A stretch of 43,739 nucleotides of DNA, taken from Chloroflexota bacterium. GTDB lineage: Bacteria > Chloroflexota > Anaerolineae > Promineifilales > Promineifilaceae. Shown one piece after another: positions 26,896 to 34,450 of this stretch (within the stretch, counting starts at the first letter, position 1; each line of letters begins with the position of its first letter). The notes under the pieces are model-generated. The model saw only the letters and a list, made by a program, of their open reading frames with translations. It did not search any database and was not told the DNA's origin. The translations under genes were made by a program, and so were the position numbers. The stretch is taken from the NCBI GenBank assembly GCA_020629055.1, contig JAHDEB010000011.1, forward strand, positions 21,583 through 65,321, given 5' to 3'.

Positions 26896-27300
26896 ATGAT
26901 TTTAACTAAACCCTTTAACGCACAGGCCACCGAAATGAATACAAAAAATATCCTTTGCATCGAAGATAATCCGACAAATATGCTTCTCATTTCTCGGGTT
27001 GTAGAAGCCGAAGGGCATCACTTGATTCACGCAACCGATGGGGACACCGCATATGCGGAACTCAAAAACAGCATTCCAGATCTCATTTTATTAGATGTCA
27101 ACCTACCAGGGATCAATGGCCTAGATATCGCACGTGATATTCGGAATGAACTGAAATATGAAGAAGTCCCAATTATTGCAGTGACCGCCAATGTATTGGT
27201 TGGCGACCGAGAAAGATGTATTGAAGCCGGTTGCAACGATTATCTGCCGAAACCGTTAGATATTCGACAACTGCGAACCCTGATGCGCGAAATGCTCTAA
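26896..27300 (+). CDS. Single-domain response regulator (CheY-like receiver)
   Basis: A 134-residue receiver domain with no output domain. The acidic pair is in CIEDN, the phospho-acceptor Asp is in LILLDVNLPG (Asp67 from this start), the Thr is in AVTAN and the Lys in PKPLD. It presumably receives phosphate from the kinase upstream and acts by protein contact or as a phosphorelay step. AAGGA just before ATG 26896 supports this start. A second ATG at 26938 would give a 120-residue protein with Asp53, closer to the usual domain length, so the first 14 residues may be an optional extension. It is the last gene before a strong terminator. Confidence 0.92.
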   Translation: MILTKPFNAQATEMNTKNILCIEDNPTNMLLISRVVEAEGHHLIHATDGDTAYAELKNSIPDLILLDVNLPGINGLDIARDIRNELKYEEVPIIAVTANVLVGDRERCIEAGCNDYLPKPLDIRQLRTLMREML

Positions 27301-27318
27301 AGCACCCACTAAAATATG

Positions 27319-27358
27319 AAAAAGGCGATTTGTAATTAAATACAAATCGCCTTTTTTT
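27319..27358. terminator. Strong bidirectional terminator at the end of the GAF operon
   Basis: A perfect 16-bp stem (27319-27334 with 27341-27356) around the loop ATTAAA has A5 on the left and T7 on the right. It lies 18 bases after the response regulator stop codon and can end transcripts from either side. Confidence 0.9.
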
Positions 27359-27447
27359 GTGCCTAATTAACCTCAATTCTGTTTAAGCATTTTAAGTCCT
27401 CTTTTGCAATGGATGGCACTGATTTTTGCTGATTTTGAATCGTATTT

Positions 27448-27469
27448 CCGTGTTAATTCGTTGCAATTT
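27448..27469. repeat. Degenerate dispersed repeat, copy B
   Basis: Partner of the segment at 6386-6406: CCGTGTTAATTCGTTGCAATTT here against CAGTGTAATCCGTTGCGATTT there (split as written, each about 21 bases). It lies in the intergenic stretch between the GAF operon terminator and the THUMP-like gene. Confidence 0.35.
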
Positions 27470-27580
27470 ATGCTTATGCAAAAATCAGGTTAATTAAGTT
27501 CTGAAATTTGAGCTGCTAAAGTTTACTAGGCTACGAAGCGAGAGTCAGTCGTTCGGAAAAGCGTTATGTCATCTTTTTGA

Positions 27581-28753
27581 TTATTCTGCCGTGCATACAA
27601 TAACAGTTGGTTGGCCGGAGGTTTGGGTCAAAAAAAGCGTGACAGCCCGCTCCCCTTTTGGTTTTAACTGTTTTTCTAGCCACTGAGGATCTAGAGGTGA
27701 GCCTCGTTTTTTGACGATCACCGGCCCTATATTTTGTTCGCGCACATATCGCTTGAGTCGTTTAAGTTGAAAAGGGAAATGATCAACAATTTTAAAGCCA
27801 CGCGCAAACGGTGTTTCTTGATAATTTTCAGTCGTCAACAAGACGATTGATGCATCGATCTGCTTGGCACCGATCTCGGCCGCCAGTTCTTTGATGAGAT
27901 GCGCCCGAATCACCGCGCCATCCGGCTCATACAGCCAGCCTAATGGTTCACAAGCCTCTGGGTCAGGCAAGTCGGACCGTTCGGCAAGCTGAATGCCACT
28001 GGGTAATAACGTTGCTAACCGGCCGGGCTGTCGCATCTGCCCGTACCACAGCACACCCTCACGCACTTCCCCTTTTACAGATATAAATTCAACTGACGCA
28101 ACTTCGGCCGGAGGCAAGTCGGCATAATCTACCCCTGGGCTAATTTTCACCCCGCCGGTTGGCACTATGGGTCGCCAACGGTCCAAAATTGTCATGGGTG
28201 GTTTGTAATCCGCCATACGAAAAATGCGTCGGCCTTCAGGCGTTCGGCGGGCCGGGTCAAAGAAAAAACCGTCAGCTTGTGCAAGCGGAGCTAGCTGCTC
28301 AAGGTCAGCTTCAAGCGGCTCAAAATTTTCGCGCCGACCGTAAACGGTTAAATTATGCTCAGCCATCGCCAGCCGAACGGGTGCCAAATCGATACCGGTT
28401 ACGGCCCCGTGTTGGGCAAAAGCCACCGCATCCCCCCCGATACCACACCCCATGTCTGCTACGTGACTCACCCCAGCCTGCTCAAATCGTTTCGCCCGAT
28501 AATCAGCGATTACTTCAGCCGATGCTTGTTCTAGCGCATCGCGTAAAAACAGCATGTCGGCCGCACGGCTAAACTTTTTTGCAGCCCGCTGACGCAGCAA
28601 CGCCGTCTCAATGAGCGCATGCACCTCGTCCCGCTGATAAGTTTTGTTCAGCTTGGTTGCCAGTTGCAGGTGGTTTTGCTGGCTCACCTGTAGCGAGGCG
28701 AGTATGGCTTGGGTTTCCGGCCGTTTCAAAAATGTAACTTGAGCAAGATTCAT
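27581..28753 (-). CDS. THUMP-like class I methyltransferase
   Basis: A 390-residue predicted methyltransferase. An N-terminal helical region (1-90) precedes the SAM-binding motif ADMGCGIGGDAVAFA (about 95-115) and VTGIDLAPVRLAMA. FFFDPARRTPEGRR occupies the catalytic motif IV position, a DPARR variant typical of this family, and the C-terminal third (about 300-390) is THUMP-like (FKIVDHFPFQLKRLKRYVRE, VIVKKRGSPLDP). The THUMP-like module suggests an RNA substrate, possibly tRNA, but this is inferred. The ATG at 28753 lacks a clear Shine-Dalgarno; the next gene is divergent, 197 bases away. Confidence 0.8.
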   Translation of the reverse strand: MNLAQVTFLKRPETQAILASLQVSQQNHLQLATKLNKTYQRDEVHALIETALLRQRAAKKFSRAADMLFLRDALEQASAEVIADYRAKRFEQAGVSHVADMGCGIGGDAVAFAQHGAVTGIDLAPVRLAMAEHNLTVYGRRENFEPLEADLEQLAPLAQADGFFFDPARRTPEGRRIFRMADYKPPMTILDRWRPIVPTGGVKISPGVDYADLPPAEVASVEFISVKGEVREGVLWYGQMRQPGRLATLLPSGIQLAERSDLPDPEACEPLGWLYEPDGAVIRAHLIKELAAEIGAKQIDASIVLLTTENYQETPFARGFKIVDHFPFQLKRLKRYVREQNIGPVIVKKRGSPLDPQWLEKQLKPKGERAVTLFLTQTSGQPTVIVCTAE

Positions 28754-28950
28754 GCGAAGAACATCCGATTTCGATGCAAAAAAGTTTTATAAATCATACT
28801 TCGACCCAGCGGCCTGCGCTTGAATCTTCACCGTTATACCAAAAATCATCGATTTTTTCGTACCTGTCGATTTTCAGGTTTCCCGTTCGTCGTGTTTGTA
28901 TAGGTTACCAATTCGAGAGTGACCGACTAAAAACATATAGGAGAATTAAA

Positions 28951-29352
28951 ATGAATATTCAAAAAACCGTCACCCGCATTCTACAGGCCCTACTTATTGC
29001 TCAGTTCAGCTTCTTCGGCATCTCAAAAATTATCGGTACGGCAGATATGGTTCACACGTTTCAAAATCTGATCCAATACCCCAGTTGGTTCCGGGTGGTT
29101 GTAGGCATCGTTGAAGTAACGGCCGTGGTTCTTCTGATTGTCGCATTTAAGAAGCAAAATCTGATGGTCTGGGGTAGCCTTTTGATCGGTATTTTGACTT
29201 TGGGTGCAGCTTACTCTCACGCATTTCGTCAAGGGAGCATGCCGGATGCCATCATCCCACTTGTCGTATTTGCGCAAATGTCGCTGATGCTTTGGCTGAA
29301 CCAGCGTGTTGCTCAACAGCCGGCCGAGCATCCTGCAATTATTTCTGCCTAA
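28951..29352 (+). CDS. DoxX-like membrane protein
   Basis: A 133-residue membrane protein with four helices (about 8-28, 48-68, 73-92, 98-118) and the DoxX pattern: ILQALLIAQFSFFGISKIIG, GIVEVTAVVLLIVA and PDAIIPLVVFAQMSLML. DoxX-type proteins are small quinone-linked or unknown-function membrane proteins. I chose the ATG at 28951 because TAGGAGAA lies directly before it. A longer open frame from 28774 adds 59 residues that are unlike the family and have no ribosome binding site. The gene is monocistronic, closed by its own terminator at 29374-29410. Confidence 0.8.
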   Translation: MNIQKTVTRILQALLIAQFSFFGISKIIGTADMVHTFQNLIQYPSWFRVVVGIVEVTAVVLLIVAFKKQNLMVWGSLLIGILTLGAAYSHAFRQGSMPDAIIPLVVFAQMSLMLWLNQRVAQQPAEHPAIISA

Positions 29353-29373
29353 ACAGTCAGCAAAAACTCTTTC

Positions 29374-29410
29374 AGGCCAAACCAGCATCAAAAAGTTGGT
29401 TTGGCCTTTT
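29374..29410 (+). terminator. Intrinsic terminator of the doxX-like gene
   Basis: An 11-bp perfect stem (AGGCCAAACCA with TGGTTTGGCCT) and a 12-base loop are followed by a T run, 22 bases after the stop codon. Confidence 0.85.
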
Positions 29411-29660
29411 TAATTTAGCAGCTTCGATCATCACTTAACGGCCTACAGCCCCTCATAATCAAAATAATCAATAAGAATAGTAAGAAAACGGTTTTAAGCA
29501 GAGGTTTTCTTTAAAATGTAGGGAGTATCAAGGTATTTGAAGATATATTCTTTAATCAAGTATTTTCGTTTGCGTTCCAAACGTATCCCTTAGGAACGGG
29601 ATTTTAATGTCCTAAAAGGGCACCTCGTAAATGTCCTAGTTAAATCGTAGTTCCTGCCCA

Positions 29661-29719
29661 ACTGAAGGTTAAATCTCATCAAATCAACTTGCTGATGGGA
29701 AAGTTTTTTAAACTTCAGT
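29661..29719 (+). promoter_or_regulatory. Structured leader upstream of glpD, possible attenuator
   Basis: A 13-bp outer stem pairs ACTGAAGGTTAAA (29661-29673) with TTTAAACTTCAGT (29707-29719), with one mismatch. It encloses an 8-bp inner hairpin, TCTCATCA (29674-29681) with TGATGGGA (29693-29700), followed by AAG and six T. The inner hairpin plus T6 resembles a weak terminator. The whole element ends 31 bases before the start codon of the dehydrogenase. It could be a leader RNA switch or an operator; nothing in the sequence decides which. Confidence 0.45.
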
Positions 29720-29750
29720 CCTAAATACCCCACCCCCGACAAACCAAGCT

Positions 29751-31442
29751 ATGAATCGAAACGAAATTATTCAACACTACAAAAACAATCCAGAGGTGCC
29801 AGTCCTCATAATCGGCGGCGGCATCAACGGTTTAGGCGTCTTTAGAGATTTAGCGCTGCAAGGTGTCCATGTCTTATTGGTTGACCAAGCGGACTTTTGT
29901 TCTGGCACCAGTGCCGCATCATCCCGAATGGTGCATGGGGGAATTCGATATCTAGAAAATGGGGAGTTTCGCTTGGTCGAAGAAGCGGTGCATGAACGAA
30001 ATCGTCTGATCCAAAATGCCCCTCACTATGTCAAACCGCTGGCGACCACCATCCCGATTTTTACCCGCTTTTCCGGATTTTTAAATGCACCCATGAAGTT
30101 TTTAGGGATGTTGACCAAACCGGCCGAGCGTGGTTCTTACATCATCAAAATGGGGCTCATGCTGTATGACTCTTATACCGGCAAATCAGCCACAGTCCCC
30201 AAGCATCAATTCTGGGGAACCAAAAAGTCTCTGCAGCATTTCCCTGAAATGAACCCAGAGATTGTGAATACGGCGACCTATTATGATGGATCGATGCGTG
30301 ATGCGGAACGAATCGCAATTGAAGTCATGTTAGATGGTGAGCGAATCAATGCTGACGCCCATGCCTTGAATTACGTTGCAGCCAGCGGAGCGGGTCGGGA
30401 CAGTGTCACGCTGACCGACCGTGAAACAGGTGACACCTTTACGGTCAAACCTCAGTTGGTGATTAATGCGGCCGGGCCTTGGATCGATTTTGTGAATAAG
30501 GCGATGGGGAACGATACGAACTTTATCGGCGGCACAAAAGGATCACACATTGTTGTAAATAATCAGAGGTTGTTTGAAGCAACTCGGGGGCATGAAATCT
30601 TTTTTGAAAACGAAGATGGGCGAATCGTGCTGATTTATCCCCTCGCAGGACGTGTCATCGTGGGTACAACAGACCTTTATATCGAAGATCCGGCCGATGC
30701 CGTCTGTACCGAAGACGAAATCGACTATTTTCTGGAGTTTTCAAAAGTCGTTTTCCCAGCCATTGAGATCAAACGGGAAGAAATCGTCTATTCATTCTCA
30801 GGCGTCCGGCCGTTGCCCACTTCCGATGCGAACAGTACGGGGCAAATTAGCCGAGACCATCACAACCGCATTATCGAACCTGGGGATCTGTATGATTTTC
30901 CGATCTTTAATCTTGTGGGAGGGAAATGGACCAGTTTCCGCGCATTTTCAGAGCAGGTGACTGACGCCACGCTTGATCGTTTAGGGGAAATTCGGGTTGA
31001 TTCGACCGATCAACGGCCCATTGGGGGTGGCAAGGATTACCCTTTAGAAGATGAAGATCAAGAAGCTTGGATTCAAGCCCTGGCCAAAGAAACCGAAACA
31101 TCAGCTGAGCGTATCGGAATGCTGTTTGACCGTTATGGCACCGGTGCACGTGAAATCGCCTTATTTTGCGCCGATGGTGATGACCGGCCGCTGACCCATG
31201 CGCCAGATTATTCAGAGCGTGAAGTAATTTGGATCACCCGCACCGAAAAGGTTATGCACATCAATGATCTGTTGCAGCGACGGAGCCTGCTGGCGATAAC
31301 GGGCCAAATTTCGACCGGTTTGCTGCATGAGATGGCAGCGATCATCGGCAATGAATTAGGTTGGAGCGAAGAATCACAAACGAAAGAGGTTGAAAAGGCG
31401 CAGACCCATCTATTGAAGTGGCACCGGGCAAAGATCAGCTAG
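29751..31442 (+). CDS. glpD: Aerobic-type glycerol-3-phosphate dehydrogenase
   Basis: FAD-dependent enzyme that oxidises sn-glycerol 3-phosphate to dihydroxyacetone phosphate and passes electrons to quinones at the membrane face. The FAD-binding loop IIGGGINGLGVFRDLA (residues 20-35) and the family signatures SSRMVHGGIRYLENGEF, INAAGPWID, IYPLAGRVIVGTTD and SGVRPLP are all present. The C-terminal domain (about 410-563) is complete. At 563 residues it is of normal length. It stands alone, without a glycerol kinase or facilitator in the window, and is preceded by an unusually structured leader (29661-29719). Confidence 0.93.
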   Translation: MNRNEIIQHYKNNPEVPVLIIGGGINGLGVFRDLALQGVHVLLVDQADFCSGTSAASSRMVHGGIRYLENGEFRLVEEAVHERNRLIQNAPHYVKPLATTIPIFTRFSGFLNAPMKFLGMLTKPAERGSYIIKMGLMLYDSYTGKSATVPKHQFWGTKKSLQHFPEMNPEIVNTATYYDGSMRDAERIAIEVMLDGERINADAHALNYVAASGAGRDSVTLTDRETGDTFTVKPQLVINAAGPWIDFVNKAMGNDTNFIGGTKGSHIVVNNQRLFEATRGHEIFFENEDGRIVLIYPLAGRVIVGTTDLYIEDPADAVCTEDEIDYFLEFSKVVFPAIEIKREEIVYSFSGVRPLPTSDANSTGQISRDHHNRIIEPGDLYDFPIFNLVGGKWTSFRAFSEQVTDATLDRLGEIRVDSTDQRPIGGGKDYPLEDEDQEAWIQALAKETETSAERIGMLFDRYGTGAREIALFCADGDDRPLTHAPDYSEREVIWITRTEKVMHINDLLQRRSLLAITGQISTGLLHEMAAIIGNELGWSEESQTKEVEKAQTHLLKWHRAKIS

Positions 31443-31508
31443 CTGCATAGACACTAACATCATCAAAATATTGTCTATATGCGGTTGTAGGAAGCACTTG
31501 GCTCTCTT

Positions 31509-32321
31509 CTAAATATCTGGGTGGATGACGATTTCAGGCGCGGCCGGGATTCGTTCATCATCCGCCAGAATCTCGAATGCAGGTTCTTCCGTTACTTCTT
31601 CTTCAGGTTCTCGGCCGCATAAAATATTAAACGGACAGCGGCTACAGGCTTTCAGATGTGGTGTCAGAGGCCAGTTCAGCTGATCGCTGTTGATTCGATC
31701 ACCCATTTGGCTTGCCAATGCATTTAATTCTGCCCAGTTTTCCGCATGCCATGCTTCGCTATAGCTGATTTTTACAGACTTTTGTGGATCTCGTGTGTAC
31801 CAATAGGTGATGGAAAGCTGTTCGGCCGATAGCGATTCATTCCCCAATAAAGCCCGAGATTGATACAGAAGCGCAAGATAAATCCTTGTTTGCCAATCCT
31901 GTTTCAAATCGCCGTGCGTACGCGGTTTGCCCGTTTTCCAATCAAAAATTTCGAGCCTATCTTCACTCAAAAACAGTAAATCTAGCCGCCCAACCAGTTT
32001 GATTTGATCGGTTAATGTGGCTGACAATGTGGATTCAACCCGATGCTGAACCCCCTTTTTGGGGATCGGCCGATGCTGTTGAAACGCCTGCCACCATACA
32101 TCGATGGGCGATGCCAGCTCGGCCGCATCAAACTGAAAAAGATCGCCTAAATTGTAGCTCTGGGCCGCCAGCATATGGAAGATTTCCCCTTGCTCCATCA
32201 CGGCTGAAATGTCGGCCGAATGGGGTGGCTCGGGCCAATCAGATCGGTCGATATAACGTAATTGGAACTTGCGTTGGCACGTTTCCCAGGTGCTGATTTT
32301 TGATTGAGACAGTTGTAACAT
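31509..32321 (-). CDS. RecB-family PD-(D/E)XK nuclease with probable iron-sulfur cluster
   Basis: A 270-residue single-domain nuclease of the RecB/AddB/Cas4 type. The active site is visible as GEIFH (His49), GRLDLLF (Asp113), EIFDWKTGK (Asp127, Lys129) and QTRIY (144-148). Four cysteines sit where the iron-sulfur cluster of this group is bound: Cys15 in TCQRKF, then Cys226, Cys229 and Cys235 in CSRCPFNILC. The fold is therefore a DNA exonuclease or end-processing enzyme. No cas1/cas2, addA or CRISPR array is nearby, so it is a stand-alone member of unknown role. The residues after 240 are an acidic tail. It is transcribed with, and 48 bases after, the EthD gene. Confidence 0.85.
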   Translation of the reverse strand: MLQLSQSKISTWETCQRKFQLRYIDRSDWPEPPHSADISAVMEQGEIFHMLAAQSYNLGDLFQFDAAELASPIDVWWQAFQQHRPIPKKGVQHRVESTLSATLTDQIKLVGRLDLLFLSEDRLEIFDWKTGKPRTHGDLKQDWQTRIYLALLYQSRALLGNESLSAEQLSITYWYTRDPQKSVKISYSEAWHAENWAELNALASQMGDRINSDQLNWPLTPHLKACSRCPFNILCGREPEEEVTEEPAFEILADDERIPAAPEIVIHPDI

Positions 32322-32369
32322 CGAGATTTTAGTGTGGTTATTAAGGGCAAAAATTAAGCGATTTTTCAG

Positions 32370-32699
32370 CTAGCCGGCCTCATTTTCATGGGTTTCTTCA
32401 TAGGTTTCTGAATAAAACCAAGTCAAAATTTTCTCATCCCCCCACGGTTTTAAAGCCCGAACCAAAGCCACGCCCTGTTCAGATAGAAGGGCCATCTGCC
32501 AGCTCTCTTCGCTCTCAAAATAAAGCTCGTACTGCATATAAAATCTGGACTCACCACCCGGCTTTCCCCTCACCCAGCTCACTTCACTTCTAACTAAGTT
32601 GGGCAATGCTTCAGACAAGGGTAGGTGGGTCTCTGAAAAAAACTGGTCGATCGCATTGGGATCGTCAACGCGGCGGTAGATTGTGACAAATTTGAACAT
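32370..32699 (-). CDS. EthD-family protein
   Basis: A 109-residue protein with the ferredoxin-like alpha/beta pattern of EthD: FKFVTIYRRVDDPNAIDQFF, then HLPLSEALPNL, then YMQYELYFESEESWQMAL. EthD itself is needed for ethyl tert-butyl ether breakdown, but most homologues have no known activity and are small dimeric enzymes or binding proteins. Nothing nearby suggests a catabolic pathway. It probably shares a transcript with the nuclease gene downstream. The last ten residues are Glu-rich. Confidence 0.75.
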   Translation of the reverse strand: MFKFVTIYRRVDDPNAIDQFFSETHLPLSEALPNLVRSEVSWVRGKPGGESRFYMQYELYFESEESWQMALLSEQGVALVRALKPWGDEKILTWFYSETYEETHENEAG

Positions 32700-32800
32700 A
32701 AAAGGATTGTATTTTCTCTCCAGTTGAATGCAAGAAAACGGCCGAATTATGCTTTTTTTCTAGTACAAGGGTCATAGTCGCTTTCAGAGAAAAATCGGCC

Positions 32801-32836
32801 AAAAACCCTCCAAAACAGCTATTTTGGAGGGTTTTT
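32801..32836. terminator. Strong bidirectional terminator-like hairpin without an adjacent gene end
   Basis: A perfect 15-bp stem (32801-32815 with 32822-32836), A5 and CCCTCC on the left, GGAGGG and T5 on the right, around a CAGCTA loop. Both flanking genes start away from it, so neither ends here. It may close a small RNA or insulate the divergent promoters. Confidence 0.75.
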
Positions 32837-32892
32837 CGTCAATTAATAAACTAAGAAAACGTGCTCCATTTAACAATGGTTTGCTGAAAAGC

Positions 32893-32901
32893 TGTGGATA
32901 A
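32893..32901 (-). other. Perfect DnaA-box sequence TTATCCACA
   Basis: The minus strand carries TTATCCACA. It is a single box in an intergenic region, with no AT-rich unwinding element or dnaA/dnaN gene nearby, so no origin is proposed. Confidence 0.3.
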
Positions 32902-32978
32902 CTTCGACTTTTAGGTATTAGCTAGGGGACATTTTGGTGACATTTGAGCAAAACGACCTGAATTTCACTTACATAAGC

Positions 32979-33006
32979 TTGGCTGATAGCTACCAACATC
33001 TATAAT
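32979..33006 (+). promoter_or_regulatory. Candidate sigma-70-type promoter for the Ig-like protein gene
   Basis: TTGGCT (32979-32984) and a perfect TATAAT (33001-33006), separated by 16 bases, lie 67 bases before the start codon at 33073. Confidence 0.45.
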
Positions 33007-33072
33007 TCTCATCGTGTGGTCAATTAGGTGACATAAAGTCATAATATCTTAAGTGACGGCCAAGAAGACTGT

Positions 33073-33993
33073 ATGAATACAATTATTCCATGGATATCAG
33101 GCGGACTCATCCTACTCCTAGTTTTAGGGGCATGGCAAACAATCCGTTTCTGGCGGGAATCAAAAAAATCACCCTACTATTTCCTTAGGAGACAGGCTGA
33201 GCAAAAGATGCAGACCTACTCCATGGGCACAGTCGCATCCGCAGTTCTACTTTTATTCTTTGTATCATATGCATGGCAACCGGCCGAAGATACATCGATC
33301 AGGATGATCGAAATCCATAATGCAAAACCACAAAGTTTAACAGCCGCCCCCACAACCGAGTCTACGCAAATCATCACCCAACAATCTGAAAATTTAATTA
33401 TCGAGTCTGAATCATCACCGAGCATTATCGCCCTTGAGGGTGACACGAGTGTTGAACTAACGGCCGATTTAATCTCTTCTCAAAGTAATCAAGAGAATGG
33501 TCGCATCACTGCTGCTGACTTACAACCGTTTGAAACGATTGAAGCTGAAGGCGCAGCCATTGCTGAATTAGAAGAAGCTGCAAACAGCGTTGCGCTACCG
33601 GCTGAATACAATCAACTAAATGCAGCGGTAGAACTAAACGACAATACGACAATTAGCGAACTGACATTCTCAAGCGGCATCAACGAAATTAGTTACGAAC
33701 CAACCGCACCTGCAAAACTATATAACGAAGGTTTTTACACAGTTTATGCAACGTTTGATTACGACAACATGGCAGACGGAATGGTCTGGTCATGGGTCTG
33801 GCGTCAAGACGGCCGAGTCATCGGTGGTGGAAACGAAGTTTGGAATTATGGTGCAGATGGTCCTGGCTACATTTTCTTAGCCCCAACAACCGGATTTAAC
33901 ACCGGCGAGTATGTGGTGGAAGTTTGGATCAATGGCGAAATGCAGGCGACAGCAAACATGTTTGTCACAGACGACCTAGCAACTTCGCAATAA
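33073..33993 (+). CDS. Membrane-anchored protein with a C-terminal Ig-like module
   Basis: A 306-residue protein of unknown function. Two hydrophobic helices (about 4-24 and 52-70) anchor it; the rest is probably outside the membrane. Residues 75-190 are Ser/Thr/Glu-rich and low in complexity. The C-terminal domain (about 195-298) has an immunoglobulin-like strand pattern with repeated Trp and Gly: YTVYATFDYDNMADGMVWSW, WRQDGRVIGGG, WNYGADGPGYI, GEYVVEVWINGEMQATANM. I associate this module with surface proteins of Chloroflexota. No enzymatic motif is visible. It has its own promoter candidate and a terminator immediately after, so it is probably a single-gene transcript. Confidence 0.6.
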   Translation: MNTIIPWISGGLILLLVLGAWQTIRFWRESKKSPYYFLRRQAEQKMQTYSMGTVASAVLLLFFVSYAWQPAEDTSIRMIEIHNAKPQSLTAAPTTESTQIITQQSENLIIESESSPSIIALEGDTSVELTADLISSQSNQENGRITAADLQPFETIEAEGAAIAELEEAANSVALPAEYNQLNAAVELNDNTTISELTFSSGINEISYEPTAPAKLYNEGFYTVYATFDYDNMADGMVWSWVWRQDGRVIGGGNEVWNYGADGPGYIFLAPTTGFNTGEYVVEVWINGEMQATANMFVTDDLATSQ

Positions 33994-34024
33994 GTCGTCA
34001 ACTCTAATAACTGAAAGTTTAATC

Positions 34025-34054
34025 AAAGACCGGAGTTTCCGGTCTTTTTTGTTT
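34025..34054 (+). terminator. Intrinsic terminator after the Ig-like gene
   Basis: A 10-bp perfect stem (AAAGACCGGA with TCCGGTCTTT) with a three-base loop and a T-rich tail. It ends two bases before the ATG of the next gene. Confidence 0.85.
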
Positions 34055-34055
34055 T

Positions 34056-34325
34056 ATGAACGAATCACCAATTTGGGTAGAACTCACAAGAACCTTTGGT
34101 CTGCCAGAGGCACAAATTATCGCGGGACAGCTGCAAGCTGAAGGCATACCTGCTAAGGCGATCCCTCTAGAAGCCGGTGGTCGGCTTGGTATCACGGTCG
34201 GCAAGCTGGGAGAGGCGGCCGTCATGGTGCCTGAACATCGCTTAAAAGAAGCGGAAGATGTGGCGTTCGAGCCGCTACCGGATAATTGGGAAGATGAAAT
34301 AGAAGAAGATCCAGATCTGCTTTGA
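34056..34325 (+). CDS. DUF2007-like small protein
   Basis: An 89-residue protein whose opening, WVELTRTFGLPEAQIIAGQL followed by QAEGIPAKAIPLEAGG, and its VMVPEHRLKEAEDV segment match the small ferredoxin-like DUF2007 type. These are sometimes called putative signal-transducing proteins; their function is unknown. The tail is acidic. The start codon follows a terminator by only two bases, leaving no room for a normal ribosome binding site except the terminator T run. Transcription by read-through, or a promoter within the upstream gene, is therefore implied. Confidence 0.6.
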   Translation: MNESPIWVELTRTFGLPEAQIIAGQLQAEGIPAKAIPLEAGGRLGITVGKLGEAAVMVPEHRLKEAEDVAFEPLPDNWEDEIEEDPDLL

Positions 34326-34450
34326 TTTAGCGACTGCCTTGGGGAAAAGCGACGTTAAACCTTGCACCTACATTAACCAAAGATAAATTTCTAGTAACGG
34401 GAAGATAAGGGGGATACGGTCTAAAAGTTTCAACTGCTATACTTTTTTGC

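Larger units (their letters stand above)
29353..29750. other. Intergenic region upstream of glycerol-3-phosphate dehydrogenase
   Basis: These 398 bases contain no gene. They hold the doxX terminator (29374-29410), then an AT-rich stretch. A dyad CGTTTG-CGTTC-CAAACG follows at 29567-29583, and then a cluster of TCCTA motifs: CCCTTAGGA at 29588-29596, TCCTAAAAGGG at 29610-29620 and TCCTAG at 29634-29639. AATGTCCTA occurs twice, 24 bases apart. Last comes the long leader hairpin at 29661-29719. The density of short repeats points to a regulated promoter. Confidence 0.55.
32700..33072. other. Intergenic region between the EthD and Ig-like genes
   Basis: These 373 bases lie between divergent genes and hold no protein gene. 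They contain a very strong hairpin at 32801-32836, a perfect DnaA box (minus strand) at 32893-32901, a plausible promoter for the gene at 33073, and the direct repeat GGTGACAT near 32936 and 33028. A possible promoter TTGAAT-18-TATGCT at 32724-32753 could drive a short transcript ending at the hairpin. Confidence 0.5.

Noticed and set aside
28159-28572. 137-codon plus-strand frame inside the THUMP-like gene
   Set aside because: It is an antisense shadow: the minus-strand frame carries the SAM and DPARR motifs.
31509-32321. Cas4 and hence a CRISPR-Cas locus
   Set aside because: No cas1/cas2 and no repeat-spacer array is present in the window; the nuclease stands alone.
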